This document shows, in pieces, positions 25,478-33,378 of a DNA stretch of 64,000 nt. Position numbers and translations under genes: made by a program. The stretch comes from Pseudolysinimonas_A sp041984585. Lineage in GTDB: Bacteria > Actinomycetota > Actinomycetes > Actinomycetales > Microbacteriaceae. Location of the stretch: contig JBHIXX010000008.1 in the NCBI GenBank assembly GCA_041984585.1, positions 1 through 64,000 of the forward strand, read 5' to 3'. The notes beneath the pieces were generated by a model that did no database searches, was not told where the DNA came from, and worked only from the letters and a program-made list of their open reading frames with translations. Numbering within the stretch: the stretch's first letter is position 1; each line of letters opens with the position of its first letter.

Positions 25478-26626
25478 ATGCCCGTGAGCCCCGACCAGGC
25501 CGAATGGTTCGCCGACGCGTTCGAGCGCCTCGTCGACAACATCGACCAGGCGATCCTCGGAAAGAGGGACGTCATCCGGCTCGTGCTGACGGCGCTGCTC
25601 TCCGACGGCCACATCCTGCTCGAAGACGTGCCCGGCACCGGCAAGACGGTGCTCGCCAAGTCGCTCGCCGCGACCATCGACGGGCGGTCGTCGCGCATCC
25701 AGTTCACCCCCGACCTGCTGCCCTCCGACGTGACCGGCGTGAGCATCTACGACCAGGCGAAGGAGCGCTTCGAGTTCCACCCCGGGCCGATCTTCGCGTC
25801 GATCGTGCTCGCCGACGAGATCAACCGCGCCAGCCCGAAGACGCAGAGCGCGCTGCTCGAGGTGATGGAGGAGGGCGTCGTCACGATCGACGGCGTCGGG
25901 CATCCCGTGGGGCGGCCGTTCATGGTCATCGCCACCCAGAACCCGGTGGAGCAGGCCGGCACCTACGCGCTGCCCGAGGCCCAGCTCGACCGGTTCCTCA
26001 TCCGCACCTCGCTCGGCTACCCGGATGACGCGACCGCGGTGGCGCTGCTGCTCGACTCCGCCAACCGGGCGCGCGCCGAGCACGTGACGCCGATCATCGC
26101 GGCCGACTCGGTCGCGAAGATGGCGCGGATGACGGATGACGTGCACGCCGATCCGGCGGTCATGGAGTACATCACCGCGATCGCGAGCGCCACCCGTGCG
26201 GACGACCGTGTCGCGCTCGGCGTCAGCATGCGCGGAGCCCTCGCACTGGCCCGGGCCATCCGCACCTGGGCGCTGGCCTCAGGACGCGCCTTCGTGACCC
26301 CCGACGACGTGCGCGAGCTGGCGGTGCCGGTGCTCGCCCACCGCATCATCATCGACCCGGAGGCGGAGTTCGCCGGGGTGACCGGCATCCAGGTGGTCGA
26401 TCGGGCGGTGGCGGGGGTGGCGCCGCCCACCTCGCGGTCGACGGCGGCGGCGCCGCCGTCCGCGCGCCCCGCGACGACCCCGGGATCGGAGCCGAGCGAG
26501 CCGCCGGCGTCCGACGTGGCCGATGACGCGACCTCGGCGCGGCCCACCCCGGGTTCGGCGGCCCCGGATTCCACGGGTCCGGGTGCCGCGGCTCCGGGCG
26601 ACCCCGAGCACGACGCCGACGCATGA
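25478..26626 (+). CDS. MoxR-family AAA+ ATPase
   Basis: 382 residues. MoxR ATPases act as chaperone-like activators, usually of VWA/DUF58 partners encoded beside them. Walker A GTGKT at residues 53-57, Walker B VLADEINR with Asp113-Glu114, sensor 1 in ATQNPVEQAGTY, and the arginine-containing ALPEAQLDRF segment. The C-terminal 70 residues are a Pro/Ser/Ala-rich tail not needed for the fold. GAGGAGAC precedes the ATG by about six bases. Its TGA overlaps the ATG of the DUF58 gene (ATGA), confirming an operon. Confidence 0.92.
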   Translation: MPVSPDQAEWFADAFERLVDNIDQAILGKRDVIRLVLTALLSDGHILLEDVPGTGKTVLAKSLAATIDGRSSRIQFTPDLLPSDVTGVSIYDQAKERFEFHPGPIFASIVLADEINRASPKTQSALLEVMEEGVVTIDGVGHPVGRPFMVIATQNPVEQAGTYALPEAQLDRFLIRTSLGYPDDATAVALLLDSANRARAEHVTPIIAADSVAKMARMTDDVHADPAVMEYITAIASATRADDRVALGVSMRGALALARAIRTWALASGRAFVTPDDVRELAVPVLAHRIIIDPEAEFAGVTGIQVVDRAVAGVAPPTSRSTAAAPPSARPATTPGSEPSEPPASDVADDATSARPTPGSAAPDSTGPGAAAPGDPEHDADA

Positions 26627-27843
26627 CCCTGCTCCGGACGCTCGCCGCCCTCGCCCGCGCCGCTGCGCGCCGGGCGTGGTCGGTGCTGCGCCCGGTGCTC
26701 GCGGTGGTGAGTCCCGTCGGCTGGGTCGTCGCCGCGGTCGCCCTCGCGGCGGTGGTCACCGCGGCGCTGCTCGGCTGGCCCGAGTTCCTCTACCTGGGGC
26801 TCACGCTCGCGGCGGCGCTGGTGGTCGCGGTGCTCTTCCTGCTCGGCCGCGCGCGCTACCGGGTGCTGGTGGAGCTGCAGCCGCGCCGGGTGGTCGCGGG
26901 CGAGCGCGCGTTCGGGCGGCTCGTCGTCGCCAACGCCGGATCGGGGCGCTCCGCGGCGTCGCGGCTCGACCTGCCCGTCGGGCGCGGGCGGGCCGAGTTC
27001 GTCGTCCCGGCGCTGCCCGCGGGCGGCGAGCACGAGGAGCTGTTCGCCGTCCCCACCGAGCGTCGCGCGGTGATCGTCGCCGGCCCCGCCGAGTCGGTGC
27101 GCGGCGACGCCCTCGGGCTCGTGCGGCGCACCGTGCGCTGGGCGGATCCGGTGGAGCTGTTCGTGCACCCGCGCACCGTCCGCCTGGCGCCGTCGGCATC
27201 CGGACTGGTGCGCGACCTCGAGGGCGAGACGACCCGCACCATCACCGACGACGACCTCGCCTTCCACGCGCTGCGCCCCTACGAGCCGGGCGACGACCGG
27301 CGACGGGTGCACTGGCGCACCACCGCGCGCACCGGGACGCTGATGGTGCGCCAGTTCCAGGAGACCCGGCGTTCGGAGATGCTGCTCGTGCAGCTCACCG
27401 ACCGCGCCGGCTACGCAGGCGGCGACGAGTTCGAGCTCGCCGTCTCGATCACCGCGTCGATCGGCGCACAGGTGCTGCGCGAGGGCACCCGGCTGCACGT
27501 CGCGAGCGACCGGCTGCGACTGCGCACGGCGACCCGCGAGACGCTGCTCGACGACTGCAGTCGGCTGGAACCGCTCGACCTCGGCGCTCCCGCCGCGCGC
27601 GAGGTGGTGCGCGCCGCGACCCGCCGCCTCGCCGCCCCGTCGGTGCTCGTCGTCGTCGCCGGCTCCGCCGCCTCGCTCGCGGAGCTGCGCGCGATCGGCA
27701 CCCTGTACCGGGGCGACACCCGCGTCGTCGTGCTGCGTGCCGAGGTCGGCGCCGAGCCGCGCATCGGCGTCGTCGCCGACCTGCGCACGGTGACCATCGG
27801 CGCGCTCGCCGAGCTGCCCCGGATGCTGCGGAGGACGACGTGA
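26623..27843 (+). CDS. DUF58-domain membrane protein
   Basis: 406 residues. Two membrane helices (about 28-70) anchor a cytoplasmic or envelope-facing region. The DUF58 signature is clear at about 215-246: ALRPYEPGDDRRRVHW followed by RTTARTGTLMVRQF. The C-terminal part is a VWA-like fold (EMLLVQLTDRAGYAGG, PSVLVVVAGSAAS) without an obvious metal-binding MIDAS motif. DUF58 proteins pair with MoxR ATPases and transglutaminase-fold proteins, exactly the order here. Starts and stops overlap on both sides (ATGA and GTGA), so the three are translationally coupled. Confidence 0.9.
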   Translation: MTLLRTLAALARAAARRAWSVLRPVLAVVSPVGWVVAAVALAAVVTAALLGWPEFLYLGLTLAAALVVAVLFLLGRARYRVLVELQPRRVVAGERAFGRLVVANAGSGRSAASRLDLPVGRGRAEFVVPALPAGGEHEELFAVPTERRAVIVAGPAESVRGDALGLVRRTVRWADPVELFVHPRTVRLAPSASGLVRDLEGETTRTITDDDLAFHALRPYEPGDDRRRVHWRTTARTGTLMVRQFQETRRSEMLLVQLTDRAGYAGGDEFELAVSITASIGAQVLREGTRLHVASDRLRLRTATRETLLDDCSRLEPLDLGAPAAREVVRAATRRLAAPSVLVVVAGSAASLAELRAIGTLYRGDTRVVVLRAEVGAEPRIGVVADLRTVTIGALAELPRMLRRTT

Positions 27844-30131
27844 CGGCGCGGCAGTGGGCCGACATCGCGCTGCACACCGCGCTCGCCCTCCTCGGCATCG
27901 TCGGGCTGGCGACCGGGTTCGACGACCTCGGGTGGCTCCTGGCGGGCGTCGGCGGGCTGCTCGTCGGCACGTCGGCGGCGCTCGTCGCGCGGGCGCTGCG
28001 GTTCGGGCCGCTCCTCACCGTGGCGCTCGCCCTCGCCGGGTACCTGTTGTTCGGCTCGGCCTTCGCGGTGCCCGAGCAGGCGGTGGCGGGCGTCGTGCCG
28101 ACGGCGCGCAGCCTGGAGAGCCTCGTCGTCGGCGCGGTGTGGGGCTGGGCCGACCTGGTCACCCTCGCCGCCCCGGTCGACCTCCCCGACCACGTGACGG
28201 TGGTGCCCTACGTGGCGTCGTGGCTGGTCGGACTGGTCGGCACGACCCTCGCCGTGCGCTGGCTGCCGCGCCGGGGCGGCGCATGGCGGGCCGCCGTGCT
28301 GCTGCCGGGGCCGCTGGCGCTCTACCTGGCGAGCATCCTGCTGGGCACCTCGGAGCCGTTCCTCCCCGGCGCGCGCGGGGTCGTGTTCGCCTGCGTCGCG
28401 CTCATCGGCCTCGGCTGGCGGCGCGCGGTCACCGACGACGTCGAGGTGATGCGATCGCCCGGGATGCTGCGCCGGCGGCTGGTCGGCGGCACCGCCGTGG
28501 TGGCGGCGGCTGCGACCGTCGGCGCCTTGACCGGCGCGGCGCTCGCCCCGCCGCCCGACACCCGGTTCGTGCTGCGCGAGCGCATCGAGCCGCCGCTCGT
28601 GCCACTGGAGTTCCCCAGCCCGCTCGCCGGCTTCCGGCAGTTCACGAAGCTGCTCGAGGACGAGGTGCTGTTCACCGTCGACGGGTTGCCCGCCGATCAG
28701 CGGCTGCGCCTGGCGACGATGGACGCCTACGACGGGCACATCTGGACCGTTGCGGGTGCCACGACCACGGCCGGCGGCTCCGGCGGGTTCAGCCTGGTCG
28801 GCGCGGAGCTCCCCGCCCCGCCGCTGCTCACCCCCGCCGATCCGGTGGCGCTCGCGATCGAGGTCGGCGACTACGCCGACGTGTGGATCCCGACCGTCGG
28901 CTACGCGACGTCGCTGAGCCTGCCGACCGCGACCCGCGACGAGCTGGAGGGTCTGCGCTACAACCCGGCGACCGGCGGCGTCGTGCTGCAGGACGGGCTC
29001 GAGGCGGGGGACCGGATCGTGCTGGTCGCCGTCCCGCAGGCCGCCGCCCCCGACGACGACGCGCTGCGCGACGTGCCGACGGCGACCGTCGAGCTCGCTC
29101 CGGTGGCGGTGATCCCGGACGTGGTCGCCGCCCGCGCCGCGGAGATCACGGCGGGGCAGACCTCGCCCATCGCACAGCTGCGCGCCATCGAGCAGACGCT
29201 GCAGACCACCGGCTACCTGTCGCACGGCTCCGCCTCCGACGCGGCCCCGTCGCTCGCCGGCCACGGCGCCGACCGGATGTCCGACCTGTTCACGACGGAG
29301 CCGATGGTCGGCGACGAGGAGCAGTACGCGTCGGCGTTCGCCCTCATGGCGCGCAGCCTCGGCTACCCGGCGCGCATCGTGCTCGGCTTCGCCCCCGAGA
29401 CGACCGGCGCGGCCGGCGGCCCCGTCGAGGTGCGCGGGGGCGACGTCACCGCGTGGGTCGAGGTCGCCTTCGACGGGGTCGGCTGGCTGCCGTTCTCCCC
29501 CACGCCCGAGCAGACCGACGTGCCGCAGGACCAGGTTCCCGAGCCCCAGTCCGAGCCGCAGCCGCAGGTGCGCCAGCCCCCGCGCAGCCAGCTCGAGCAG
29601 GACGACCTGGTCACCGCCGTCGAGATCGAGGACCCCGACGCGGATGACGACGGCCTCGCCGCCCTGCCCGCCTGGGTCGGGGTGGTGGCCGTCGCGATCG
29701 CGGTCCCCACGCTGCTCCTCCTGCTGCCCGCCCTCGTCGTCGCGGCGCTCAAGGCGCGGCGCGCCCACCGCCGCCGCACGGCCGCCGCGCGACACGACGC
29801 CGTCGCCGGCGCCTGGGACGAGGCCCTCGACCGCCTGCTCGAACTCGGCTACGCGACGCCCGGCCGTGCCACCCGCGTCGTCGCCGCCCGCGAGCTCGAG
29901 CACGCCGGGGCGGACGGACTCGTCGCCGTCGCGCGGCGGGCGGACACGGCGGTCTTCGCCGGACTCGACGTGAGCGACGCCGAGGTCGCCGACGCCTGGG
30001 CCGACGCCGAGCGCGTCGTCGCGGCGGGGAGCGCGGGCGTCTCGCGCCGGCGCCGCCTCGCGAGCCGCTACCGCCTCGGCGCCGTGCGGCGGTGGTGGCG
30101 TGCACTCGCCGAACGGCTCGGGGTGGGGTGA
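27840..30131 (+). CDS. Membrane transglutaminase-fold protein lacking the catalytic triad
   Basis: 763 residues. About six helices in residues 8-230 (DUF3488/TgpA-like), an outer transglutaminase-fold domain (about 400-560), one more helix (about 609-636) and a cytoplasmic tail. In active members the core reads GxCxxF...HAWVEV...DPT. Here the aligned positions are Glu493 (GDEEQYAS) for Cys, Thr537 (DVTAWVEV) for His and Ser553 (LPFSPTP) for Asp. The fold-determining residues around them are kept, so it is probably a non-catalytic binding domain. The GTG overlaps the DUF58 stop. The last 12 codons (WWRALAERLGVG) lie in a sequence repeated 1.33 kb downstream, so the C-terminus has probably been altered by an insertion. 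Confidence 0.87.
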   Translation: MTARQWADIALHTALALLGIVGLATGFDDLGWLLAGVGGLLVGTSAALVARALRFGPLLTVALALAGYLLFGSAFAVPEQAVAGVVPTARSLESLVVGAVWGWADLVTLAAPVDLPDHVTVVPYVASWLVGLVGTTLAVRWLPRRGGAWRAAVLLPGPLALYLASILLGTSEPFLPGARGVVFACVALIGLGWRRAVTDDVEVMRSPGMLRRRLVGGTAVVAAAATVGALTGAALAPPPDTRFVLRERIEPPLVPLEFPSPLAGFRQFTKLLEDEVLFTVDGLPADQRLRLATMDAYDGHIWTVAGATTTAGGSGGFSLVGAELPAPPLLTPADPVALAIEVGDYADVWIPTVGYATSLSLPTATRDELEGLRYNPATGGVVLQDGLEAGDRIVLVAVPQAAAPDDDALRDVPTATVELAPVAVIPDVVAARAAEITAGQTSPIAQLRAIEQTLQTTGYLSHGSASDAAPSLAGHGADRMSDLFTTEPMVGDEEQYASAFALMARSLGYPARIVLGFAPETTGAAGGPVEVRGGDVTAWVEVAFDGVGWLPFSPTPEQTDVPQDQVPEPQSEPQPQVRQPPRSQLEQDDLVTAVEIEDPDADDDGLAALPAWVGVVAVAIAVPTLLLLLPALVVAALKARRAHRRRTAAARHDAVAGAWDEALDRLLELGYATPGRATRVVAARELEHAGADGLVAVARRADTAVFAGLDVSDAEVADAWADAERVVAAGSAGVSRRRRLASRYRLGAVRRWWRALAERLGVG
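30094..30128 (+). repeat. Left copy of 35-nt imperfect direct repeat
   Basis: Lies in the 3' end of the transglutaminase-fold gene. It matches 31424-31458 at 32 of 35 positions (differences at 30101, 30113 and 30123). Confidence 0.85.
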
Positions 30132-30135
30132 GAAC

Positions 30136-30726
30136 TCACTCGGCTTCCGAATTGCCGGTCGGGACGGGCGAGAACGTCGGTTGCGGCTGTGTGGGGTAAC
30201 CGGTCGGTTCAGGCCAGTTGTTGTGGCATGCGGCAACCGGATTGCAGTCGCCGTGGGTGCACGGCGTCGCCTCCGATTCGCCGTAGCTGTTCAGCCACTC
30301 GCCCTCACTCAGATCGCGACCATCGATGTAGGAGAACGTTTGCCAACTTCCCCCGACGTCGTGGCTGACGCTCATCGCGACGGTGAATACGCCGTCCCGC
30401 CACTCGACTTCATCGTCGTGGACGACCTCGAGCCCTTCGAGCGTTGCGCCAACCTCGAGCTCCGTCCCAGCCTCGACCTTGGCCTCGCCGACGGCGGCCC
30501 AGACAATGCGGAAGCTCGTCCGGGACGCCCCGTTCGAGGCGGGAACGACCTCTTCTCGTGACACTTCAATCGACGTGATGGCGAGCGGCAGACAAACCCG
30601 GACGATCGGGACGCCGTCGACACGGGTGTATGCGAGGGGTTCGGGCAGGAACTGATCGCATGCCGTCAAGCTCGCCATCAGTGCACCGGCGACAGCGACC
30701 GCGCTCACCCGTCGCGCTAGTTCCAC
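30136..30726 (-). CDS. Putative lipoprotein of unknown function
   Basis: 196 residues. N-terminus VELARRVSAVAVAGALMAS followed by lipobox LTAC is a type II signal peptide, so the mature protein would be lipid-anchored at an N-terminal Cys. The rest has beta-strand character (VPIVRVCLPLAITSIEVSREE, FRIVWAAVGEAKVEAGTELEVG) and ends in a Cys-containing and Pro/Thr-rich tail. I do not recognise a family. The GTG start is supported by GATACT seven bases upstream, giving a leaderless transcript. Base composition is lower in GC than the flanks. It lies inside the inserted segment, antiparallel to the transglutaminase-fold gene, whose stop is 4 nt away. Confidence 0.72.
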   Translation of the reverse strand: MELARRVSAVAVAGALMASLTACDQFLPEPLAYTRVDGVPIVRVCLPLAITSIEVSREEVVPASNGASRTSFRIVWAAVGEAKVEAGTELEVGATLEGLEVVHDDEVEWRDGVFTVAMSVSHDVGGSWQTFSYIDGRDLSEGEWLNSYGESEATPCTHGDCNPVAACHNNWPEPTGYPTQPQPTFSPVPTGNSEAE

Positions 30727-30733
30727 GGACGTG

Positions 30734-30739
30734 AGTATC
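30734..30739 (-). promoter_or_regulatory. -10-like GATACT for the lipoprotein gene
   Basis: Minus-strand GATACT, 7 nt before GTG 30726; the same hexamer precedes dagK. Confidence 0.4.
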
Positions 30740-30867
30740 TCGCCCCTTCCGACGGAGCGACACCCCACGACGAGCGCCGTGATCGAGTCGCAATGAAGAT
30801 GACTTCTCCCCGGTGCGTGGCACCGACGCGTTGTGGATTCATCCGTCCGGCTGTCGAGGGTCGGAAC

Positions 30868-30873
30868 TACCAT
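30868..30873 (+). promoter_or_regulatory. -10-like TACCAT for the toxin-antitoxin pair
   Basis: TACCAT ends 6 nt before ATG 30880, selecting that start over upstream in-frame ATGs. Confidence 0.45.
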
Positions 30874-30879
30874 GTCCGC

Positions 30880-31098
30880 ATGGTCGACAAGGCGCTGCTG
30901 GAGCAGGTGATGCGTCTCGACGAGCCCGCCCGGCGCGAGCTGCGTGACGCCCTCGACGCCTCGCTCGACGAAGGCGACGTTCCGCCGGGGATCGCGGCGA
31001 TCATCCACCAGCGCCTCGCCGACGCGATCGAGCACCCCGAGGACTCGGTCGCGCTCGACGACTTCGAGCGCGAGGTGCGGGCGCGCCGGAGCGCGTGA
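30880..31098 (+). CDS. Antitoxin of a ParE/RelE-type module (addiction-module family)
   Basis: 72 residues, helical and charged. The segment RLDEPARRELRDALDASLDEGD resembles the conserved core of the short put-addiction (Unstab_antitox-like) antitoxins that neutralise ParE/RelE toxins, and the C-terminal half (DDFEREVRARRSA) would wrap the toxin. Its TGA overlaps the toxin GTG (GTGA), the normal order and coupling of antitoxin then toxin. Start set by the TACCAT hexamer. Located in the repeat-flanked insert. Confidence 0.75.
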   Translation: MVDKALLEQVMRLDEPARRELRDALDASLDEGDVPPGIAAIIHQRLADAIEHPEDSVALDDFEREVRARRSA

Positions 31099-31400
31099 CC
31101 TTCACCGTCCGGCTCCACGCCAACGCGCAGCGCGACTTCGACCGTATCGAGGCGTACTACGACGCCGAGGCACCGAGTCAGACCGATCGTTTCATCGCCG
31201 ACTTCTTCGAGACCGCTGCGCGGCTCGCAGCGTTCCCCGAGGCAGGTCCCGGTCTCCGCAGCGGAGTGCGACGTGCCGCTCTCCGGACGTTTCCGTTCCT
31301 GCTCTGGTACCGCGTCGGCCTCGACGATCGGGTGATCCAGGTCATCGCCGTCCTCCACCACCGACAGGACGCCGCCGACTTCGACGACCGGCTGATCTGA
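31095..31400 (+). CDS. ParE/RelE-family toxin
   Basis: 101 residues, the usual size. The fold is readable: FTVRLHANAQRDFDRIEAYYD (strand then helix), a second helix (TDRFIADFFETAARLAAFPEAGP), then the strands VRRAALRTFPFLLWYRV and RVIQVIAVLHHRQD. The terminal HHRQD is typical of ParE-like toxins, which target gyrase, while RelE members cleave mRNA; the target is not certain from sequence. The GTG overlaps the antitoxin stop. The gene ends 23 nt before the right-hand direct repeat. Confidence 0.86.
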   Translation: MTFTVRLHANAQRDFDRIEAYYDAEAPSQTDRFIADFFETAARLAAFPEAGPGLRSGVRRAALRTFPFLLWYRVGLDDRVIQVIAVLHHRQDAADFDDRLI

Positions 31401-31423
31401 GCGGGGGCACGCCCGGCGACTTC

Positions 31424-31458
31424 GGTGGCGCGCACTCGCCGAGCGGCTCGGGTTGGGG
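31424..31458 (+). repeat. Right copy of 35-nt imperfect direct repeat
   Basis: Matches 30094-30128 at 32/35 positions. In the frame of the upstream gene it reads RALAERLGLGQ then TAG. Confidence 0.85.
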
Positions 31459-31507
31459 CAGTAGCGCGGTCCCCGGTGCGCGGGCCGCGCCGGCATCCGC
31501 CCGCCGG

Positions 31508-31513
31508 TACGCT
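31508..31513 (+). promoter_or_regulatory. -10-like TACGCT for pyrH
   Basis: TACGCT would give a leader of about 45 nt ending in GGGAG (31555-31559) before the ATG. Confidence 0.4.
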
Positions 31514-31565
31514 GGGATGCGGCCACGCGCGCCTCGCGCCCCACGAGCAGGAACGGGAGCCCTGG

Positions 31566-32306
31566 ATGCCGAAGAAGAAGCACCGTCGACGTCGGGTTCT
31601 GCTGAAGCTGTCGGGGGAGGCCTTCGGCGGCGGACAGCTCGGCGTCAACCCCGACGTGGTGTCCGCCATAGCGCAGGAGATCGCGGCGGCCGTGCCGCAG
31701 GGCGCCGACGACAAGAACGGCGTCGAGGTCGCGGTTGTCGTGGGCGGCGGCAACTTCTTCCGCGGCGCGGAGCTGAGCCAGCGCGGCATGGACCGCGGAC
31801 GCGCCGACTACATGGGCATGCTCGGCACCGTGATGAACGCGCTCGCGCTGCAGGACTTCCTCGAGCAGGCGGGCGCCCCGGTCCGGGTGCAGTCCGCCAT
31901 CTCGATGACGCAGGTCGCCGAGCCCTACATCCCCCTGCGCGCCGAGCGGCACCTCGAGAAGGGCCGCGTCGTCATCTTCGGCGCCGGCGCCGGGCTGCCC
32001 TACTTCTCCACCGACACGGTGTCGGCGCAGCGCGCGCTGGAGATCAACGCGGATGCCGTGCTGGTCGCCAAGAACGGCGTCGACGGGGTCTACGACGACG
32101 ACCCGCGCCGCAACCCCGACGCCCGCAAGCTCGACGAGATCTCGTACCAGGAGGCGCTCGTCCGCGGACTCAAGGTGGTCGACTCGACCGCGTTCAGCCT
32201 GTGCATGGACAACGGGATGCCGATGGTCGTCTTCGGCATGGAGCCCTCCGGCAACGTCACCCGCGCCCTCAAGGGCGAGCGCCTCGGCACCCTGGTGAGC
32301 GCGTGA
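31566..32306 (+). CDS. pyrH: UMP kinase
   Basis: Phosphorylates UMP to UDP with ATP in pyrimidine synthesis. 246 residues, amino-acid-kinase fold. Seen: VLLKLSGEAFGG at the N-terminus, VVVGGGNFFRG, GMLGTVMNALALQDFL, the catalytic/ATP region FGAGAGLPYFSTDT and AKNGVDGVYDDDPR. The ATG is preceded by GGGAG about six bases away. The conserved pyrH-frr-cdsA order follows, with a small membrane protein gene inserted between pyrH and frr and overlapping the pyrH stop. Confidence 0.96.
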   Translation: MPKKKHRRRRVLLKLSGEAFGGGQLGVNPDVVSAIAQEIAAAVPQGADDKNGVEVAVVVGGGNFFRGAELSQRGMDRGRADYMGMLGTVMNALALQDFLEQAGAPVRVQSAISMTQVAEPYIPLRAERHLEKGRVVIFGAGAGLPYFSTDTVSAQRALEINADAVLVAKNGVDGVYDDDPRRNPDARKLDEISYQEALVRGLKVVDSTAFSLCMDNGMPMVVFGMEPSGNVTRALKGERLGTLVSA

Positions 32307-32758
32307 GCGACGCCCCCCGTGAGGCCGGGTCGCCGAGTGCGACCGGCCCGATCGCGCCCGGCACCGGGGCCGGGCACGTCGCCCCGCCCCTGCGTCCGGA
32401 TGTGGTCGGCGGCACCGAGCCGCCCGTGCCGCCGAAGCCGGGCCGCGCCCGCGACGTCGTGCTCTCCGCGGTGCTGCTGATCGGCACCTACGTCGCCTTC
32501 CTCGTCGGCTCGGTGTTCGCGCTGCTCGGCATCGCCTTCACCGACGCGGTGTTCGCCGACGACGCCGACGTGCGCGCCGGGGTCGCCGCAGTGGTCGGCG
32601 TCGGGGTGGTGCTGATCGTGATCGGGCTGGCCGCCACCGCCGCCACCGTCCTGCTGCAGCGGGTGGGGCGCCGCACCTGGTGGATCCCCGCGCTCTCGCT
32701 CGGCCTGACCATCGCGGGCTGGCTCGCCGCCGCCGTGCTCTACACGCTGACCGTCTGA
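32303..32758 (+). CDS. Three-helix membrane protein of unknown function
   Basis: 151 residues. A Pro/Gly-rich cytoplasmic stretch of about 48 residues is followed by three hydrophobic helices (about 52-77, 92-114, 125-149). I recognise no family. The GTG overlaps the pyrH TGA (GTGA), so it is translated with pyrH. Its position inside the otherwise conserved pyrH-frr-cdsA run is characteristic of this lineage or strain; nothing in it suggests a link to nucleotide or ribosome metabolism. Confidence 0.75.
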   Translation: MSDAPREAGSPSATGPIAPGTGAGHVAPPLRPDVVGGTEPPVPPKPGRARDVVLSAVLLIGTYVAFLVGSVFALLGIAFTDAVFADDADVRAGVAAVVGVGVVLIVIGLAATAATVLLQRVGRRTWWIPALSLGLTIAGWLAAAVLYTLTV

Positions 32759-32790
32759 GGCATCCGGGGTCGTCGGGGCGTGCCGCCCCG

Positions 32791-32796
32791 TAGGAT
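32791..32796 (+). promoter_or_regulatory. -10-like TAGGAT for frr
   Basis: TAGGAT about 28 nt before the GTG; the leader of about 20 nt contains AAGGAG (32812-32817). Confidence 0.45.
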
Positions 32797-32823
32797 CGGA
32801 TGCGGACTGCGAAGGAGTGTGCC

Positions 32824-33378
32824 GTGATCGCCGACGTTCTCACCGATGTGCGCGAGAAGATGGACAAGGCCGTCGAGGTGGCCAAGGACGACTTCGCGAC
32901 GGTGCGCACCGGGCGCGCCAACCCCGCCATGTTCCAGAAGATCCTGGTCGACTACTACGGCACGCCGACGCCGCTGGCGCAGCTCGCCGGGCTGCAGAAC
33001 CCCGAGGCGCGCACGATCATCATCACGCCCTACGACAAGAGCGCGCTGAAGGAGATCGAGAAGGCGATCGTCGCCACGCCGAACCTCGGGGCCAACCCGT
33101 CCAACGACGGCAACATCATCCGGGTCACCATGCCGGAGCTCACCGAGGACCGCCGCAAGGAGTACGTCAAGATCGCCCGCGCCAAGGGCGAGGACGCGAA
33201 GGTCGTGCTGCGCAACCTGCGCCGCAAGGCGAAGGACGACCTCGACGCGCTCACCGGCGAGGTGAGCGACGACGACATCGCGCGCGGTGAGAAGGAGCTC
33301 GACCAGGTCACCAAGACGCACGTCGACGCGATCGACGAGGCGCTCAAGCGCAAGGAAGCCGAGCTGCTCGAGGTCTGA
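32824..33378 (+). CDS. frr: Ribosome recycling factor
   Basis: 184 residues. Splits post-termination ribosomes with EF-G. Signature segments: DDFATVRTGRANPAMFQKILVDYYG, PLAQLAGLQNPEARTIIITPYDK, RRKEYVKIARAKGEDAKVVLRNLRRKA, all in the expected order of the three-helix bundle and beta domain. GTG start with AAGGAG six bases upstream. The TGA shares bases with the cdsA ATG (TGATG), so the two genes are coupled. Confidence 0.96.
   Translation: MIADVLTDVREKMDKAVEVAKDDFATVRTGRANPAMFQKILVDYYGTPTPLAQLAGLQNPEARTIIITPYDKSALKEIEKAIVATPNLGANPSNDGNIIRVTMPELTEDRRKEYVKIARAKGEDAKVVLRNLRRKAKDDLDALTGEVSDDDIARGEKELDQVTKTHVDAIDEALKRKEAELLEV

Larger units (their letters stand above)
30129..31458. mobile_element. 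1.33-kb inserted segment flanked by direct repeats
   Basis: The segment between the two repeat copies carries a lipoprotein gene (minus) and a toxin-antitoxin pair (plus) and is visibly less GC-rich in the lipoprotein part. The right repeat would restore an alternative 3' end (WRALAERLGLGQ then TAG) for the upstream gene, as when an element inserts into a gene end and brings or duplicates the target. No integrase, transposase or terminal inverted repeat was seen, so the mechanism is unknown. Confidence 0.55.

Noticed and set aside
19390..25746. A very long open frame antisense to the giant surface protein and kinase
   Set aside because: Its composition (Arg/His/Gly-rich, no domains) is that of a GC-rich shadow frame. 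The sense frame has recognisable Ig/FN3 domains and kinase motifs.
30100..30561. A plus-strand ORF antisense to the lipoprotein gene
   Set aside because: The minus strand has a signal peptide, lipobox and a -10 element at the right distance; the plus frame starts inside the transglutaminase-fold gene and has no family features.
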